The notes: generated by a model not told the origin, from the letters alone. A stretch of DNA of 64,000 nt from Pseudomonas alcaligenes (GCF_041729615.1 NZ_CP154874.1:439001-503000), one strand, 5' to 3'; shown: positions 52,519 to 60,722, counted from the stretch's first letter. Translations and numbers: made by a program.

Positions 52519-52920
52519 ATGCGCGCCATCCACATCATCCTGAGCGCCCTGCTGCTGGGTTGCACGACGCTGGGCTACCAGCCACGGGCCATTTCCGAAC
52601 GCGAGGCCTATGCGGTGATCACCGAAGTGGCCATGCAGCAGCCCGGCGCACCCGCCTCCACCTACCTGGACAGCCACTACCTCGGCTTTCGCGATGCAAC
52701 CGGCGGCAAGCCGCAGGACATCCGCGAGCGCATCTACTTCGGCTCGCTCGACGGCATCGAGCTGCGCAGTCGCGGCCCGGGCTTTCTGGTGCGCCTGAGC
52801 GGCCCGGGCGGCGAAACTCTGCGTGAGTTCCGCATCACCGAGCGTGAGCAGGCAGAGCGCTTCGTCGACGCCCTCGCCCACTACCGCGCCAAGGCTCCCG
52901 CCTTCAGCGGATTGAAGTGA
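52519..52920 (+). CDS. Small predicted lipoprotein
   Basis: This 133-residue protein starts at the ATG at 52519 with AGAGGA upstream. MRAIHIILSALLLGCTTLG is a lipoprotein signal with lipobox LLGC, giving acylation at Cys 15. The mature part is short and mixed alpha/beta (FREATGG-like DATGGKPQDIRERIYFGSLDG, EQAERFVDALAHYRAK). Its family is unrecognised. It ends close to the convergent FtrA-type gene. Confidence 0.75.
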   Translation: MRAIHIILSALLLGCTTLGYQPRAISEREAYAVITEVAMQQPGAPASTYLDSHYLGFRDATGGKPQDIRERIYFGSLDGIELRSRGPGFLVRLSGPGGETLREFRITEREQAERFVDALAHYRAKAPAFSGLK

Positions 52921-52927
52921 ACCGCGC

Positions 52928-53908
52928 CTAGCTCCCTTGCGGGGCTTTCCCCCGTTGCCCGAAACGCTCGCGGTAGGCGCTCGGCGGCACTCCCAGGTGA
53001 TTGCGGAAGGCGATGCGGAAGCTCTCCACGGTGCGATAACCGCACTGTTCGGCGATGCGCTCGACGCTCTGCGTGCCGCCTTCCAGCAGCTCGCGGGCAC
53101 GGGCCAGGCGCTCGTGCTGCAGCCAAGCCTTGGGCGCCATGCCGGTGGCGGCAGCGAAGCGACGCAGAAAGGTGCGCTCGCTCATCGCCATGCGCTGCGC
53201 CAGCTGGCTCACTTCCAGCGGCTGGTCGAGGCGCTGGCGCGCCCACTCCAGCAGAGCGGACAGGTCGTGCCGCGCCGAGTGCGCCACCGGCGCGGGAATG
53301 AACTGCGCCTGGCCGCCGGCGCGCTGCGGCGCCATCACCAGGCGCTGGGCCACGCGGTTGGCCACCTGGTTGCCGAAGTCCCGCGCCACCAGGTGCAGGC
53401 AGGCGTCGATGCCGGCGGCGCTGCCCGCCGAGCTGATCAGCTGGCCGGCGTCGACGTAGAGCACCTGCGGGTCTACCTCGACGTTCGGGTAGCGCCGCGC
53501 CAGCTCCTCGGCGTAGCGCCAGTGAGTAGTGGCGCGCCGGCCGTCGAGCAGGCCGCTGGCGGCCAGGACGAATACCCCGGAGCAGATCGACAGCAGCCGC
53601 GCGCCGCGCCCGTGGGCCTCGCGCAGGGCCTGCAGCAGTGCCGGCGGCGGCCGCTCGGCACGATCGCGCCAGCCGGGGATGACGATGGTGCGGGCCTCGG
53701 CCAGGGCCTCCAGGCCGGCATCGGCCAGCACCTGGATGCCGCCCATGGCGCGCATCGGCCCCTGGTCCAGGCCGACGATGCGGTGGCGATACCAGGGAAA
53801 GTCGAACTCCGGCCGGGGCAAGCCGAAGATCTCCACGGCGATGCCGAACTCGAAGGTGCACAGGCCGTCGTAGGCGAGGATGGCCACCAGGCCGGGGTCG
53901 TTGCGCAT
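52928..53908 (-). CDS. GlxA-family transcriptional regulator (FtrA-like, DJ-1/PfpI plus AraC HTH)
   Basis: This 326-residue regulator has an N-terminal DJ-1/PfpI-like domain (about 8-180; nucleophile-elbow Cys in RLLSICSGVFVLAASGLLDGRRATTHW) and a C-terminal AraC/XylS DNA-binding domain with two HTHs (VSQLAQRMAMSERTFLRRFAAATG; VERIAEQCGYRTVESFRIAFRNHLGVPPSAYRERF). The ATG at 53908 matches the family start (RNDPGLVAILAYDGLCTFEFG). In-frame ATGs at 53968 and 53986 exist, but none has a clear ribosome site. It diverges from a rhodanese gene, with an inverted repeat between them. Confidence 0.88.
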   Translation of the reverse strand: MRNDPGLVAILAYDGLCTFEFGIAVEIFGLPRPEFDFPWYRHRIVGLDQGPMRAMGGIQVLADAGLEALAEARTIVIPGWRDRAERPPPALLQALREAHGRGARLLSICSGVFVLAASGLLDGRRATTHWRYAEELARRYPNVEVDPQVLYVDAGQLISSAGSAAGIDACLHLVARDFGNQVANRVAQRLVMAPQRAGGQAQFIPAPVAHSARHDLSALLEWARQRLDQPLEVSQLAQRMAMSERTFLRRFAAATGMAPKAWLQHERLARARELLEGGTQSVERIAEQCGYRTVESFRIAFRNHLGVPPSAYRERFGQRGKAPQGS

Positions 53909-53938
53909 TGGCGGAAAATTTCCGATACCTGTCCGAGC

Positions 53939-53977
53939 CGCCACTGTAGCCGAGTCGCGGCGGCTCATACAGTGGCG
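53939..53977. repeat. Inverted repeat with 10-bp arms in the FtrA/rhodanese divergent region
   Basis: CGCCACTGTA at 53939-53948 and TACAGTGGCG at 53968-53977 are exact reverse complements with a 19-base spacer. It lies midway between the regulator start at 53908 and the rhodanese start at 54004. Arm length and location suit an operator for the AraC-type regulator. Confidence 0.6.
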
Positions 53978-54003
53978 CCATCCCAACCACGAGGAGTTCC
54001 ACC

Positions 54004-54444
54004 ATGAGCCTGGTCAGCCACATCCCCGCCGCCACTTCCGCCGTCGCGCTGATGCATTTCAGCCAGCGCCTGGCCTTCGAGACCGACTGCTCGGACGTCC
54101 ACGCCAGCCAGCAGGAGGGTCAGGTCGACTTCGTGCTGGTCGATGTGCGCGGCAAGGCCGCCTACGCCGCCGGCCATGTGCCGGGCGCCATCAACATCCC
54201 GCACCGCCTGATGAGCGCCGAGCGCATGGCCGAGTTTCCCCGCGACACCCTGTTCGTCGTCTACTGCGCCGGCCCGCACTGCAACGGCGTGCACCGCGCG
54301 GCCGTGCGCCTGGCGAGCCTCGGCTACGCGGTGAAGGAGATGCTCGGCGGCGTCACCGGCTGGCTCGACGAGGGCCTGAGCCTGGTCGGCGGCGATGGCG
54401 CCGCACAGGCCAAGGCCCAGCCGGGCATCGCCTGCGCATGCTGA
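54004..54444 (+). CDS. Rhodanese-like domain protein
   Basis: This 146-residue single-domain rhodanese has AGGAG before the ATG. The fold blocks FVLVDVRGKAAYAAGHVPGAINIPHR and TLFVVYCAGPHCNGVHRAAVRL are present; the catalytic Cys is in VVYCAGPHCNG. The C terminus ends GIACAC with two further Cys. Sulfur acceptor is unknown. It diverges from the FtrA-like regulator, a pairing that suggests it is the regulated target, and overlaps the GNAT gene by 7 bases. Confidence 0.88.
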   Translation: MSLVSHIPAATSAVALMHFSQRLAFETDCSDVHASQQEGQVDFVLVDVRGKAAYAAGHVPGAINIPHRLMSAERMAEFPRDTLFVVYCAGPHCNGVHRAAVRLASLGYAVKEMLGGVTGWLDEGLSLVGGDGAAQAKAQPGIACAC

Positions 54445-54911
54445 TCCGCACGGCCACCGAGACAGACGTGCCGGCGCTGCTGGCACTGATGCGCGAGCTG
54501 GCGGCCCTCGAGGATTGCCTGGCGGAGTTCGCCGTGGATGAAGAGGCGCTGGTGCAGCGCGCCTTCGGCCCTGCGGCGCAGTACCGGATCTTCGTCGCCG
54601 ACGCCGATGGCGAGTTGCATGGCTATGCCGTGGCGCTGCTCGTCCCCTTCACCTACGACCTGCGTCCGACCGTGCGCCTCAAGGAGCTATATGTGACAGC
54701 GCACTGGCGCTCACAGAATCTGGGCCGGCAGCTGCTGGGCGCACTGGCGCAATGGGGGCTGGAGCAAGGCGCCGGACGCCTGCACTGGGATGTGCTGGCC
54801 GGCAATAGCCGCGCGGAAGCCTTCTACCAGCGCCTGGGCGGTCGCCGGGTAGAGAAATGGATCGCCTACGAGATGGACGACGCCGCGCTGCAGGCGCTGG
54901 CGGGCGGCTGA
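54438..54911 (+). CDS. GNAT-family N-acetyltransferase
   Basis: This 157-residue acetyltransferase uses acetyl-CoA. It begins MLIRTATETDVPALLALMRE. The core includes VRLKELYVTAHWRSQNLGRQLLGAL (motif A, with a Gln-x-x-Gly variant of the pyrophosphate loop as RSQNLG) and WDVLAGNSRAEAFYQRLGGR (motif B). Substrate is unknown. The ATG at 54438 overlaps the rhodanese end, so the two are probably translated together. It ends against recR. Confidence 0.85.
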   Translation: MLIRTATETDVPALLALMRELAALEDCLAEFAVDEEALVQRAFGPAAQYRIFVADADGELHGYAVALLVPFTYDLRPTVRLKELYVTAHWRSQNLGRQLLGALAQWGLEQGAGRLHWDVLAGNSRAEAFYQRLGGRRVEKWIAYEMDDAALQALAGG

Positions 54912-54912
54912 A

Positions 54913-55512
54913 TCAACCGGAGATCGGCCGGCGCCCGGCCAGGGCGTGGGCCAGGGTGCCACCGTCGACCAGCTCCAGCTCGCCGCCCAGCGGCACACCA
55001 TGAGCGATGCGCGACAGCACGATGTTCTTGCCCGCCAGCATCTGCGCGATGTAGTGGGCCGTGGCCTCGCCCTCCACCGTCGGGTTGGTGGCGAGGATCA
55101 CCTCGCTGAACTGGCTGGCGCCGATATGCGCCAGCAGCTCGGGGATACCGATGGCCTCCGGGCCCAGGCCGTCCAGCGGCGAGAGGTGGCCCTTGAGCAC
55201 GAAGTAGCGCCCGCGGTAGCCGGTCTGCTCGACCGCGAACACATCCAGCGGCCCCTCCACCACGCACAGCAGCGAGTCGTCGCGACGCGGGTCGCTGCAC
55301 TGCGGGCACAGCTCGTCCTCGCTCAGGGTGCGGCAACGCTTGCAGTGCCCCACCCCCTCCATGGCCGCCGCCAGCGCCTGCGACAGGCGCATGCCGCCGC
55401 TGCGGTCGCGCTCCAGCAGCTGCAGGGCCATGCGCTGCGCGGTCTTCTGTCCGACACCGGGCAGCAGGCGCAGCGAATCGATCAGTTGGCGGATCAGCGG
55501 GCTGAAGCTCAT
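54913..55512 (-). CDS. recR: Recombination mediator RecR
   Basis: This 199-residue protein helps load RecA at gaps with RecFO. It starts [20 protein letters not shown] with GGAG upstream. The helix-hairpin-helix [18 protein letters not shown], zinc finger [16 protein letters not shown] and the Toprim-like region [38 protein letters not shown] are all present. It sits beside ybaB and dnaX, as in many bacteria. Confidence 0.97.
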   Translation of the reverse strand: MSFSPLIRQLIDSLRLLPGVGQKTAQRMALQLLERDRSGGMRLSQALAAAMEGVGHCKRCRTLSEDELCPQCSDPRRDDSLLCVVEGPLDVFAVEQTGYRGRYFVLKGHLSPLDGLGPEAIGIPELLAHIGASQFSEVILATNPTVEGEATAHYIAQMLAGKNIVLSRIAHGVPLGGELELVDGGTLAHALAGRRPISG

Positions 55513-55529
55513 GGAACTCCTACGGACAT

Positions 55530-55591
55530 GTAGCCCGGATGCAATCCGGGGGAACATCGCATTAGGCTTTCCCGGATTGCATCCGGGCTAC
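55530..55591. repeat. Perfect 21-bp-arm inverted repeat (REP-like) between recR and ybaB
   Basis: Arms at 55530-55550 and 55571-55591 are exact 21-base reverse complements (core CCCGGATGCAATCCGGG), separated by 20 bases. Each arm is itself partly palindromic (CCGGATgcAATCCGG). The element resembles extragenic palindromic repeats that are common in several Pseudomonas genomes. Confidence 0.75.
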
Positions 55592-55640
55592 GGGACTGCC
55601 GTGTCTAGGGGAAAATGGCCACAGGCCTTTCCACCCGTGC

Positions 55641-55668
55641 GGTGGATAACGCTACGCGGTTATCCACC
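55641..55668. repeat. Second palindromic element between recR and ybaB
   Basis: GGTGGATAAC at 55641-55650 and GTTATCCACC at 55659-55668 are exact reverse complements with an 8-base spacer. It lies 50 bases from the first repeat and just past the ybaB stop. It resembles another short Pseudomonas repeat family. Confidence 0.6.
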
Positions 55669-55680
55669 CTACGAAACGGT

Positions 55681-56007
55681 TTAGAACGGCATCTTGAAAC
55701 CGGGCGGGAGCTGCATGCCTGCAGTCATGCCGGCCATCTTCTCCTGGCTGTTCTGCTCGACCTTGCGCACCGCGTCGTTCACCGCGGCAGCGATCAGGTC
55801 TTCCAGCACTTCCTTGTCTTCCTGCATCAGGCTGTCGTCCAGGGTGATGCGTTTGACATCGTGGCGACCGGTCATCACCACGCTCACCAGGCCGGCGCCG
55901 GACTGGCCGGTGACTTCGGCGTTGGCCAGCTCTTCCTGCATCTTCTGCATCTTTTCCTGCATCTGCTGGGCCTGCTTCATCAGGCCCGCCATGCCGCCTT
56001 TCATCAT
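55681..56007 (-). CDS. ybaB: Nucleoid-associated protein YbaB/EbfC
   Basis: This 108-residue protein of the YbaB/EbfC family binds DNA as a dimer. The N terminus [20 protein letters not shown] is the typical Met/Gln-rich helix. [18 protein letters not shown] and [25 protein letters not shown] follow, and it ends LPPGFKMPF. It is in the conserved order dnaX-ybaB-recR on the minus strand, 24 bases after dnaX. Confidence 0.96.
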   Translation of the reverse strand: MMKGGMAGLMKQAQQMQEKMQKMQEELANAEVTGQSGAGLVSVVMTGRHDVKRITLDDSLMQEDKEVLEDLIAAAVNDAVRKVEQNSQEKMAGMTAGMQLPPGFKMPF

Positions 56008-56031
56008 GATGGTGTTCCTCGGCTAATCGAC

Positions 56032-58101
56032 TCAGGGAGTCAGGGGTTCGATGGAGTCGGGGCGAATGCTCGCCCCGAACTGTTGAATCATCTGCTGCAC
56101 CAGCGGGTCGTCGTGGATCGACTGCTCGGCCAGGCGCTGACGCTCGGCGCGCTTGCGTGCGGCGGCCTGGGCCGGAGTCTCCTGCTCCGGGCGGACCAGC
56201 TCGATGCGCAGTTTCAGGTTGCGCCCCAGGTGCTGATTGAGCGCTTCGTTCAGGCGACGTTGCTGGGTGGCATTGAACAGCGCACTGTGCGCCGGGTCCA
56301 GGTGCAGCAGCCAGTCGTCGCCGTCGGCCTCGACCAGCGTGCAGTTGGCGCCGATGCTGCCGGTCATGCCGGACAGGCCCAGACGCGGGAACAGGTCGAG
56401 CCACTCGGCGGCCAGGCCGGTAGCGGGTTGCGCGGCCGGCAGCGGCTCGGCCACCACGGCCTCGGGCTGGGCCGGGGCATCGAAATCGTAATCGAGGCTG
56501 TCGGCGTCGGCCTCGTAGTAGTCATAGTCGCCGGGTGGTGGCTCGTCGTCATCGCCCTCCTCGGCCGCAGCCACGGCGGGAGTCTGAACGGCCGGAGCCG
56601 GCTCGGCCGGCACGTCGACAGCGGCAGGAGCCACAGCAGGCTGTTCGGCAAGCTGTGCAACGGGCTCGGCGACCTGCACCGGTTGCTGCGGCGCAGGCGC
56701 CTCCCAGGGCAGATCGACCGGCTGTGCGACCTCGGCCACAGGCGCGACAGAGGCGATGACCGGCTCGGCAGCGGGAACCTCGGCAATGGCTGCGAGCGGT
56801 GCAACGGCCTCAGGGGCCGGAGCCGGAGCCGGAGCCACCACAGGCTGGGGTGCCGGCGCGACTGGCGCAACAGCTGGAGCAACCGGAGCAACCGGAGCAA
56901 CGATAGCGGCCGGCGCAGCCATGGGGGCCACACCGGCCACCGGGGTCTGGCTGGAATCAGCGGTGGCCTTGCTGATCCCCAGGTCCTTTAAAGGTGACCT
57001 CGGCGCCCCGTCGGTATCGGCCGGACGGAACGCCAGCATGCGCAGCAGCACCATCTCGAAGCCAGCGCGCGGGTCCGGCGCCAGCGGCAGGTCGCGGCGG
57101 CCGATCAGGCCCATTTGGTAGTAGAACTGCACATCCTCGGCCGGCAGCGCCTGGGCCAGGGCCAGCACCTTGTCGCGGTCGCCCTGGCCGTTGTCCACCG
57201 CCTCCGGCAGGGCCTGGGCGATGGCCACGCGGTGCAGCACGTTGAGCATTTCCGACAGCACGCCGTTCCAGTCCGGGCCCTGTTCGGCCAGCTGGCGCAC
57301 CGCTTCCAGCAGCGCACGGGCGTCGCCCTCCAGCAGGGCGTGCAGCACGCCATAGACCTGGCCATGGTCGAGGCTGCCGAGCATGGCACGCACATCGGCG
57401 GCCAGCACCTTGCCCTCGCCGAAGGCGATGGCCTGGTCGGTCAGGCTCATGGCGTCGCGCATCGAGCCGTCGGCAGCGCGGCCGAGCAGCCACAGGGCGT
57501 CTTCCTCGAAGGGCACGCTCTCGGCGCTCAGCACATGGGTCAGGTGTTCGACCACCCGCTCCGGCGGCATGTTCTTCAGGGAGAACTGCAGGCAGCGCGA
57601 GAGGATGGTGACCGGCAGCTTCTGCGGATCGGTGGTGGCGAGCAGGAACTTGACGTGGGGCGGCGGCTCTTCGAGGGTCTTGAGCAGCGCGTTGAACGAG
57701 TGCGTGGAGAGCATGTGCACTTCGTCGATCAGGTAGACCTTGTAGCGCCCGCGGCTCGGCGCGTACTGCACGTTCTCCAGCAGTTCGCGGGTGTCCTCGA
57801 CCTTGGTGCGGCTCGCGGCGTCCACCTCGATCAGGTCGACGAAGCGGCCCTCGTCGATCTCCCGGCACACCGAGCAGGTGCCGCAGGGCGTGGAGCTGAT
57901 GCCGGTCTCGCAGTTCAGGCACTTGGCGATGATCCGCGCGATGGTGGTCTTGCCCACCCCGCGGGTGCCGGTGAACAGGTAGGCGTGGTGCAGGCGCTGG
58001 CTGTCCAGCGCGTTGATCAGGGCCTTGAGCACATGGGTCTGGCCGACCATTTCGCGGAACGAGCGCGGACGCCATTTACGTGCAAGGACCTGATAACTCA
58101 T
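56032..58101 (-). CDS. dnaX: DNA polymerase III subunits tau and gamma
   Basis: This 689-residue clamp-loader ATPase and replisome organiser starts MSYQVLARKWRPRSFREMVG at 58101. Walker A GTRGVGKTT, zinc-binding CETGISSTPCGTCSVC, the DEVHMLS box and TTDPQKLPVTILSRC sensor 1 are in the N-terminal 240 residues. Domain III follows to about 370. A long Ala/Pro/Val-rich linker (about 383-530) precedes the tau-specific C terminus. At codons 371-372 there is a -1 slippery heptamer TTTAAAG, described separately, that would yield a gamma form of about 381 residues. Confidence 0.96.
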   Translation of the reverse strand: MSYQVLARKWRPRSFREMVGQTHVLKALINALDSQRLHHAYLFTGTRGVGKTTIARIIAKCLNCETGISSTPCGTCSVCREIDEGRFVDLIEVDAASRTKVEDTRELLENVQYAPSRGRYKVYLIDEVHMLSTHSFNALLKTLEEPPPHVKFLLATTDPQKLPVTILSRCLQFSLKNMPPERVVEHLTHVLSAESVPFEEDALWLLGRAADGSMRDAMSLTDQAIAFGEGKVLAADVRAMLGSLDHGQVYGVLHALLEGDARALLEAVRQLAEQGPDWNGVLSEMLNVLHRVAIAQALPEAVDNGQGDRDKVLALAQALPAEDVQFYYQMGLIGRRDLPLAPDPRAGFEMVLLRMLAFRPADTDGAPRSPLKDLGISKATADSSQTPVAGVAPMAAPAAIVAPVAPVAPAVAPVAPAPQPVVAPAPAPAPEAVAPLAAIAEVPAAEPVIASVAPVAEVAQPVDLPWEAPAPQQPVQVAEPVAQLAEQPAVAPAAVDVPAEPAPAVQTPAVAAAEEGDDDEPPPGDYDYYEADADSLDYDFDAPAQPEAVVAEPLPAAQPATGLAAEWLDLFPRLGLSGMTGSIGANCTLVEADGDDWLLHLDPAHSALFNATQQRRLNEALNQHLGRNLKLRIELVRPEQETPAQAAARKRAERQRLAEQSIHDDPLVQQMIQQFGASIRPDSIEPLTP
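56956..56992 (-). promoter_or_regulatory. Candidate programmed -1 frameshift site in dnaX
   Basis: On the coding (minus) strand the heptamer T TTA AAG lies at 56992-56986, in the correct phase (X XXY YYZ) to the dnaX frame. A hairpin with arms ATCAGC (56976-56971) and GCTGAT (56961-56956) begins 9 bases later. GAGGT, a Shine-Dalgarno-like sequence, lies a few bases upstream. After slippage the -1 frame adds GPGDQQGHR and stops at TGA (56959-56957). Confidence 0.6.
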
Positions 58102-58334
58102 CGAAAACCGTCGCAGCTGGGAAGCAGAAGGGGCTAATCCTAGCGGAGCACCGGGCAAATTGCATCCGCGCAATCCCCAGGCTGTCGGCATTCTGGTGAG
58201 GCTGCTTGCAAGGCGCTGACGCCAGGCTGCATGGCAAATCGGCCATTGTCGAAGCCTTTACCGGTCGCTCGTCGCCAGGGAGTCGTCGCCGGGTAATTGA
58301 CTAGGTAATCTGCCTGAAGGCTTTTTGCCAGCAT

Positions 58335-58361
58335 TCAAGTCATTCCTCGTGACGCCGAAAC
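58335..58361 (+). promoter_or_regulatory. FliA (sigma28) promoter of the membrane chemoreceptor gene
   Basis: TCAAGTCA at 58335-58342, an 11-base spacer and GCCGAAAC at 58354-58361 match the sigma28 consensus at 5/8 and 6/8 positions with exact spacing. It lies 35 bases before the start of a chemoreceptor gene. Confidence 0.55.
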
Positions 58362-58395
58362 ACTCGGCAACCTACAAGAAACGGAGTCCATCTCC

Positions 58396-59841
58396 ATGCA
58401 ACAAGGTCTATTGGCCACTTTCATGCCGCAAACCGAGCTGGCTCCTGGTGAGCAGCTGCTCAGCCGCATGCTTGCCTTCTTCTGCCTGTGCGGCCTGGTC
58501 ATCGGCCTGTACAGCGGCATCAAATGGGGCCGCCTGGGCAATGACGCCCTGATGCAGGGCTCCTTCCTGCTGATCGTCGGCATGCCGCTGGCGATGCTGG
58601 TGCTGCGCAACGCCTGGCTGCCGGCGCGCGCCACGGCCAACCTGGCCATGGCGCTGATCAGCAGCTACGCGATGGTGCTGGTCTATCACCTCGGCGGCCT
58701 GCATTCGGCGCATATCTTCTGGCCGCTGGTGGTGATCGGTTTCGCCTACCTGCTGCTGGGCGGGCGCAGTGCAGCCTTCTGGAGCCTGCTGCAGCTGCTG
58801 TTTGTGTTCTGGCTGATCCGCCTGGACCGCTCCGGGGCCAGCCTGCCGCAGTTCGAGCTGAGCCCACGCGATGCCCTGGTCAACGAGTACTCGGGCTACC
58901 TGCTGCCGGTACTCACCATGTGGATGGCCCAGTGGTACAGCGCACGGGTGCGCCAGCAGGCGCTGGACGGCGCCCAGCAGCACCTGGAGGAGGCGGAACG
59001 GGTCGGCAAGGCCGCCACCGCCGGCAGCCAGCAGCTGGCCAGCCTGCTCGACGAGGTACGCCACAGCGCCGGTGACCTGCGCCAGCTGTCGCAGCAGCTC
59101 TATCGCACCCTCGACAGCATGCGCCAGCGCTGCCAGAGCATCGATGGCGACGTGCAGCAGCAGGCCGACGCCATGCACCAGCTCGACCTGGCGGTGCAGG
59201 ATGTCCTGCAGCACCTGGCCGCAAGCACCGCGCACATGCAGCAGCTGAGCCAGGACACCCAGCACAGCAGCGGCCAGGTCAACACCTGCGCCAGCCGCAT
59301 GCAGCAGGCCCAGGACAGCATGCAGGCGATCCAGGCCAGCAACCAGCGCATCGCCGAGTCCATGCAGATGATCAGCGCCATCGCCCAGCAGACCAACCTG
59401 CTGGCGCTCAACGCGGCCATCGAGGCGGCGCGCGCCGGCGAGCACGGCCGCGGCTTCGCCGTGGTGGCCGACGAGGTGCGCTCGCTGTCGCAGCGCAGCA
59501 ACCAGACCGCCGACACGGTGCAGAACGTGCTGGTCCAGTCAGAGCAGATCGTCAATACCGGCGCCGAGCAAGTCAGCGATGTGGGTCTGGCGCTGAGCGA
59601 AAACGCCGCGCTGACCGCCAACCTGTCGGGCGCCATCCTGCAGCACAGCCAGGCACTGGACCAGGCCCATCGCCAGTTGGCCCAGGTACGCGACAACAGC
59701 GCCGCCCAGCGCGAAGCCAGCCAGCGCCAGCGCCAGGCCAGCGCCGAACTGCTGGAGGCACAGGAATCACTGGTCGTGCTCGGCGAACGCCTGGATCAGC
59801 TGTCGCAACAGCTGCACCAGCGGGTGGCCGCACAACCATAA
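58396..59841 (+). CDS. Methyl-accepting chemotaxis protein with polytopic membrane sensor
   Basis: This 481-residue chemoreceptor lacks a large periplasmic domain. The first 195 residues contain about six hydrophobic segments (approximately 25-42, 52-70, 78-96, 100-118, 120-140, 165-185), a polytopic sensor arrangement. The long coiled-coil signalling domain includes the tip block [39 protein letters not shown]. Ligand is unknown. A FliA-type promoter precedes it and it is convergent with a solute-binding protein gene 8 bases away. Confidence 0.88.
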   Translation: MQQGLLATFMPQTELAPGEQLLSRMLAFFCLCGLVIGLYSGIKWGRLGNDALMQGSFLLIVGMPLAMLVLRNAWLPARATANLAMALISSYAMVLVYHLGGLHSAHIFWPLVVIGFAYLLLGGRSAAFWSLLQLLFVFWLIRLDRSGASLPQFELSPRDALVNEYSGYLLPVLTMWMAQWYSARVRQQALDGAQQHLEEAERVGKAATAGSQQLASLLDEVRHSAGDLRQLSQQLYRTLDSMRQRCQSIDGDVQQQADAMHQLDLAVQDVLQHLAASTAHMQQLSQDTQHSSGQVNTCASRMQQAQDSMQAIQASNQRIAESMQMISAIAQQTNLLALNAAIEAARAGEHGRGFAVVADEVRSLSQRSNQTADTVQNVLVQSEQIVNTGAEQVSDVGLALSENAALTANLSGAILQHSQALDQAHRQLAQVRDNSAAQREASQRQRQASAELLEAQESLVVLGERLDQLSQQLHQRVAAQP

Positions 59842-59848
59842 GACACCG

Positions 59849-60649
59849 TCAGGGCGGCGGCTGACGCAAATAGCGCCGCGCCAGTTCCGCCCCCAGGCGC
59901 TCGCGCTGCTCGGCCAGGGCCTGCCACAGGGCCTCGGCCTGCGCCGGATGGGCAGCGTAGAACTGGTGCGAGAGCGGCAGATACCACTCGGTGACCAGCA
60001 GGGGCTGGGGCAGGAACATCAGCTGCCCCTCCAGCTGCTGGCTCTCGATCAGCTCCTGGGCAATCTCGCGTTCCAGCACATAGCCATCCAGGCGCCCCGC
60101 CGCCACCAGCTTGAGCGCCTTGGCCGGCGCCAGTGACTCGCTGGACAGCACGCCCAGCTCGCGCAGGCGCTGAGCGACGACATAGCCCAGCGGTGCACCG
60201 ACGCCATGCCGCACACCGGTGAACTGTCGTCCATCCCACTGCAGCGTGGCGTCGCTGCGCACGATGACCGGGTACTCGACCCGCCACAGGCGCTGAGCGC
60301 TATTGACCGGCGTGCCGGCCAGCGCATCGCGCCCGGGGAAGTGGCCCCAGGCATCGCGATCCGCCTGCCAGACGGCGATGAACAGGCCGTCGCTGTGCCC
60401 CTGCTGCACTTGATGGACGCAACGCTTCCAGGGCTCCTGGTGCAGTTTCAGGCTCAGCCCGGCCTGCTGCGCGGCCTGCTGGATCAACTCGATGATCAGG
60501 CCGGGCTGCTCGATCGGTGCGGCAGAACTGGCATAGGGCGGCAACCCGCCAAGCTCGTAGCACAGCCGCAGCTGCGACCGCTGCTCGGCGGACAGCGGCC
60601 CGGTGCACAGAAAGATCAACAGCAGAATGGACAGACGCCGTACCGACAT
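59849..60649 (-). CDS. Periplasmic substrate-binding protein (SBP family 3)
   Basis: This 266-residue protein has a signal peptide (MSVRRLSILLLIFLCTGPLS, cleaved near residue 21). Two alpha/beta lobes follow, as in family 3 extracellular binding proteins (LRLCYELGGLPPYA, GLIIELIQQAAQQAGLSLKL, AQRLRELGVLSS, GRLDGYVLEREIAQEL). No transporter genes are adjacent, so it may serve a distant transporter or a sensor. The ATG at 60649 is chosen by signal peptide; ATG 60679 is in frame upstream. Confidence 0.82.
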   Translation of the reverse strand: MSVRRLSILLLIFLCTGPLSAEQRSQLRLCYELGGLPPYASSAAPIEQPGLIIELIQQAAQQAGLSLKLHQEPWKRCVHQVQQGHSDGLFIAVWQADRDAWGHFPGRDALAGTPVNSAQRLWRVEYPVIVRSDATLQWDGRQFTGVRHGVGAPLGYVVAQRLRELGVLSSESLAPAKALKLVAAGRLDGYVLEREIAQELIESQQLEGQLMFLPQPLLVTEWYLPLSHQFYAAHPAQAEALWQALAEQRERLGAELARRYLRQPPP

Positions 60650-60722
60650 ACCCGGATCCTCAAACCTCAGCCTAAGCATGGAGCCTGCGGCTGGCGCCGT
60701 CCACCGTGGCCCGAAAACGTCG

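Noticed and set aside
52928..53908. FtrA-type regulator as a DJ-1 protease or amidase
   Set aside because: The DJ-1 half is fused to a complete AraC DNA-binding domain, and such fusions act as regulators. Enzyme activity is not supported by sequence alone.
56957..58075. 372-codon minus-strand frame overlapping dnaX
   Set aside because: Not a gene by itself: it is the -1 frame of dnaX. Only its last codons matter, as the tail of a possible frameshift product.
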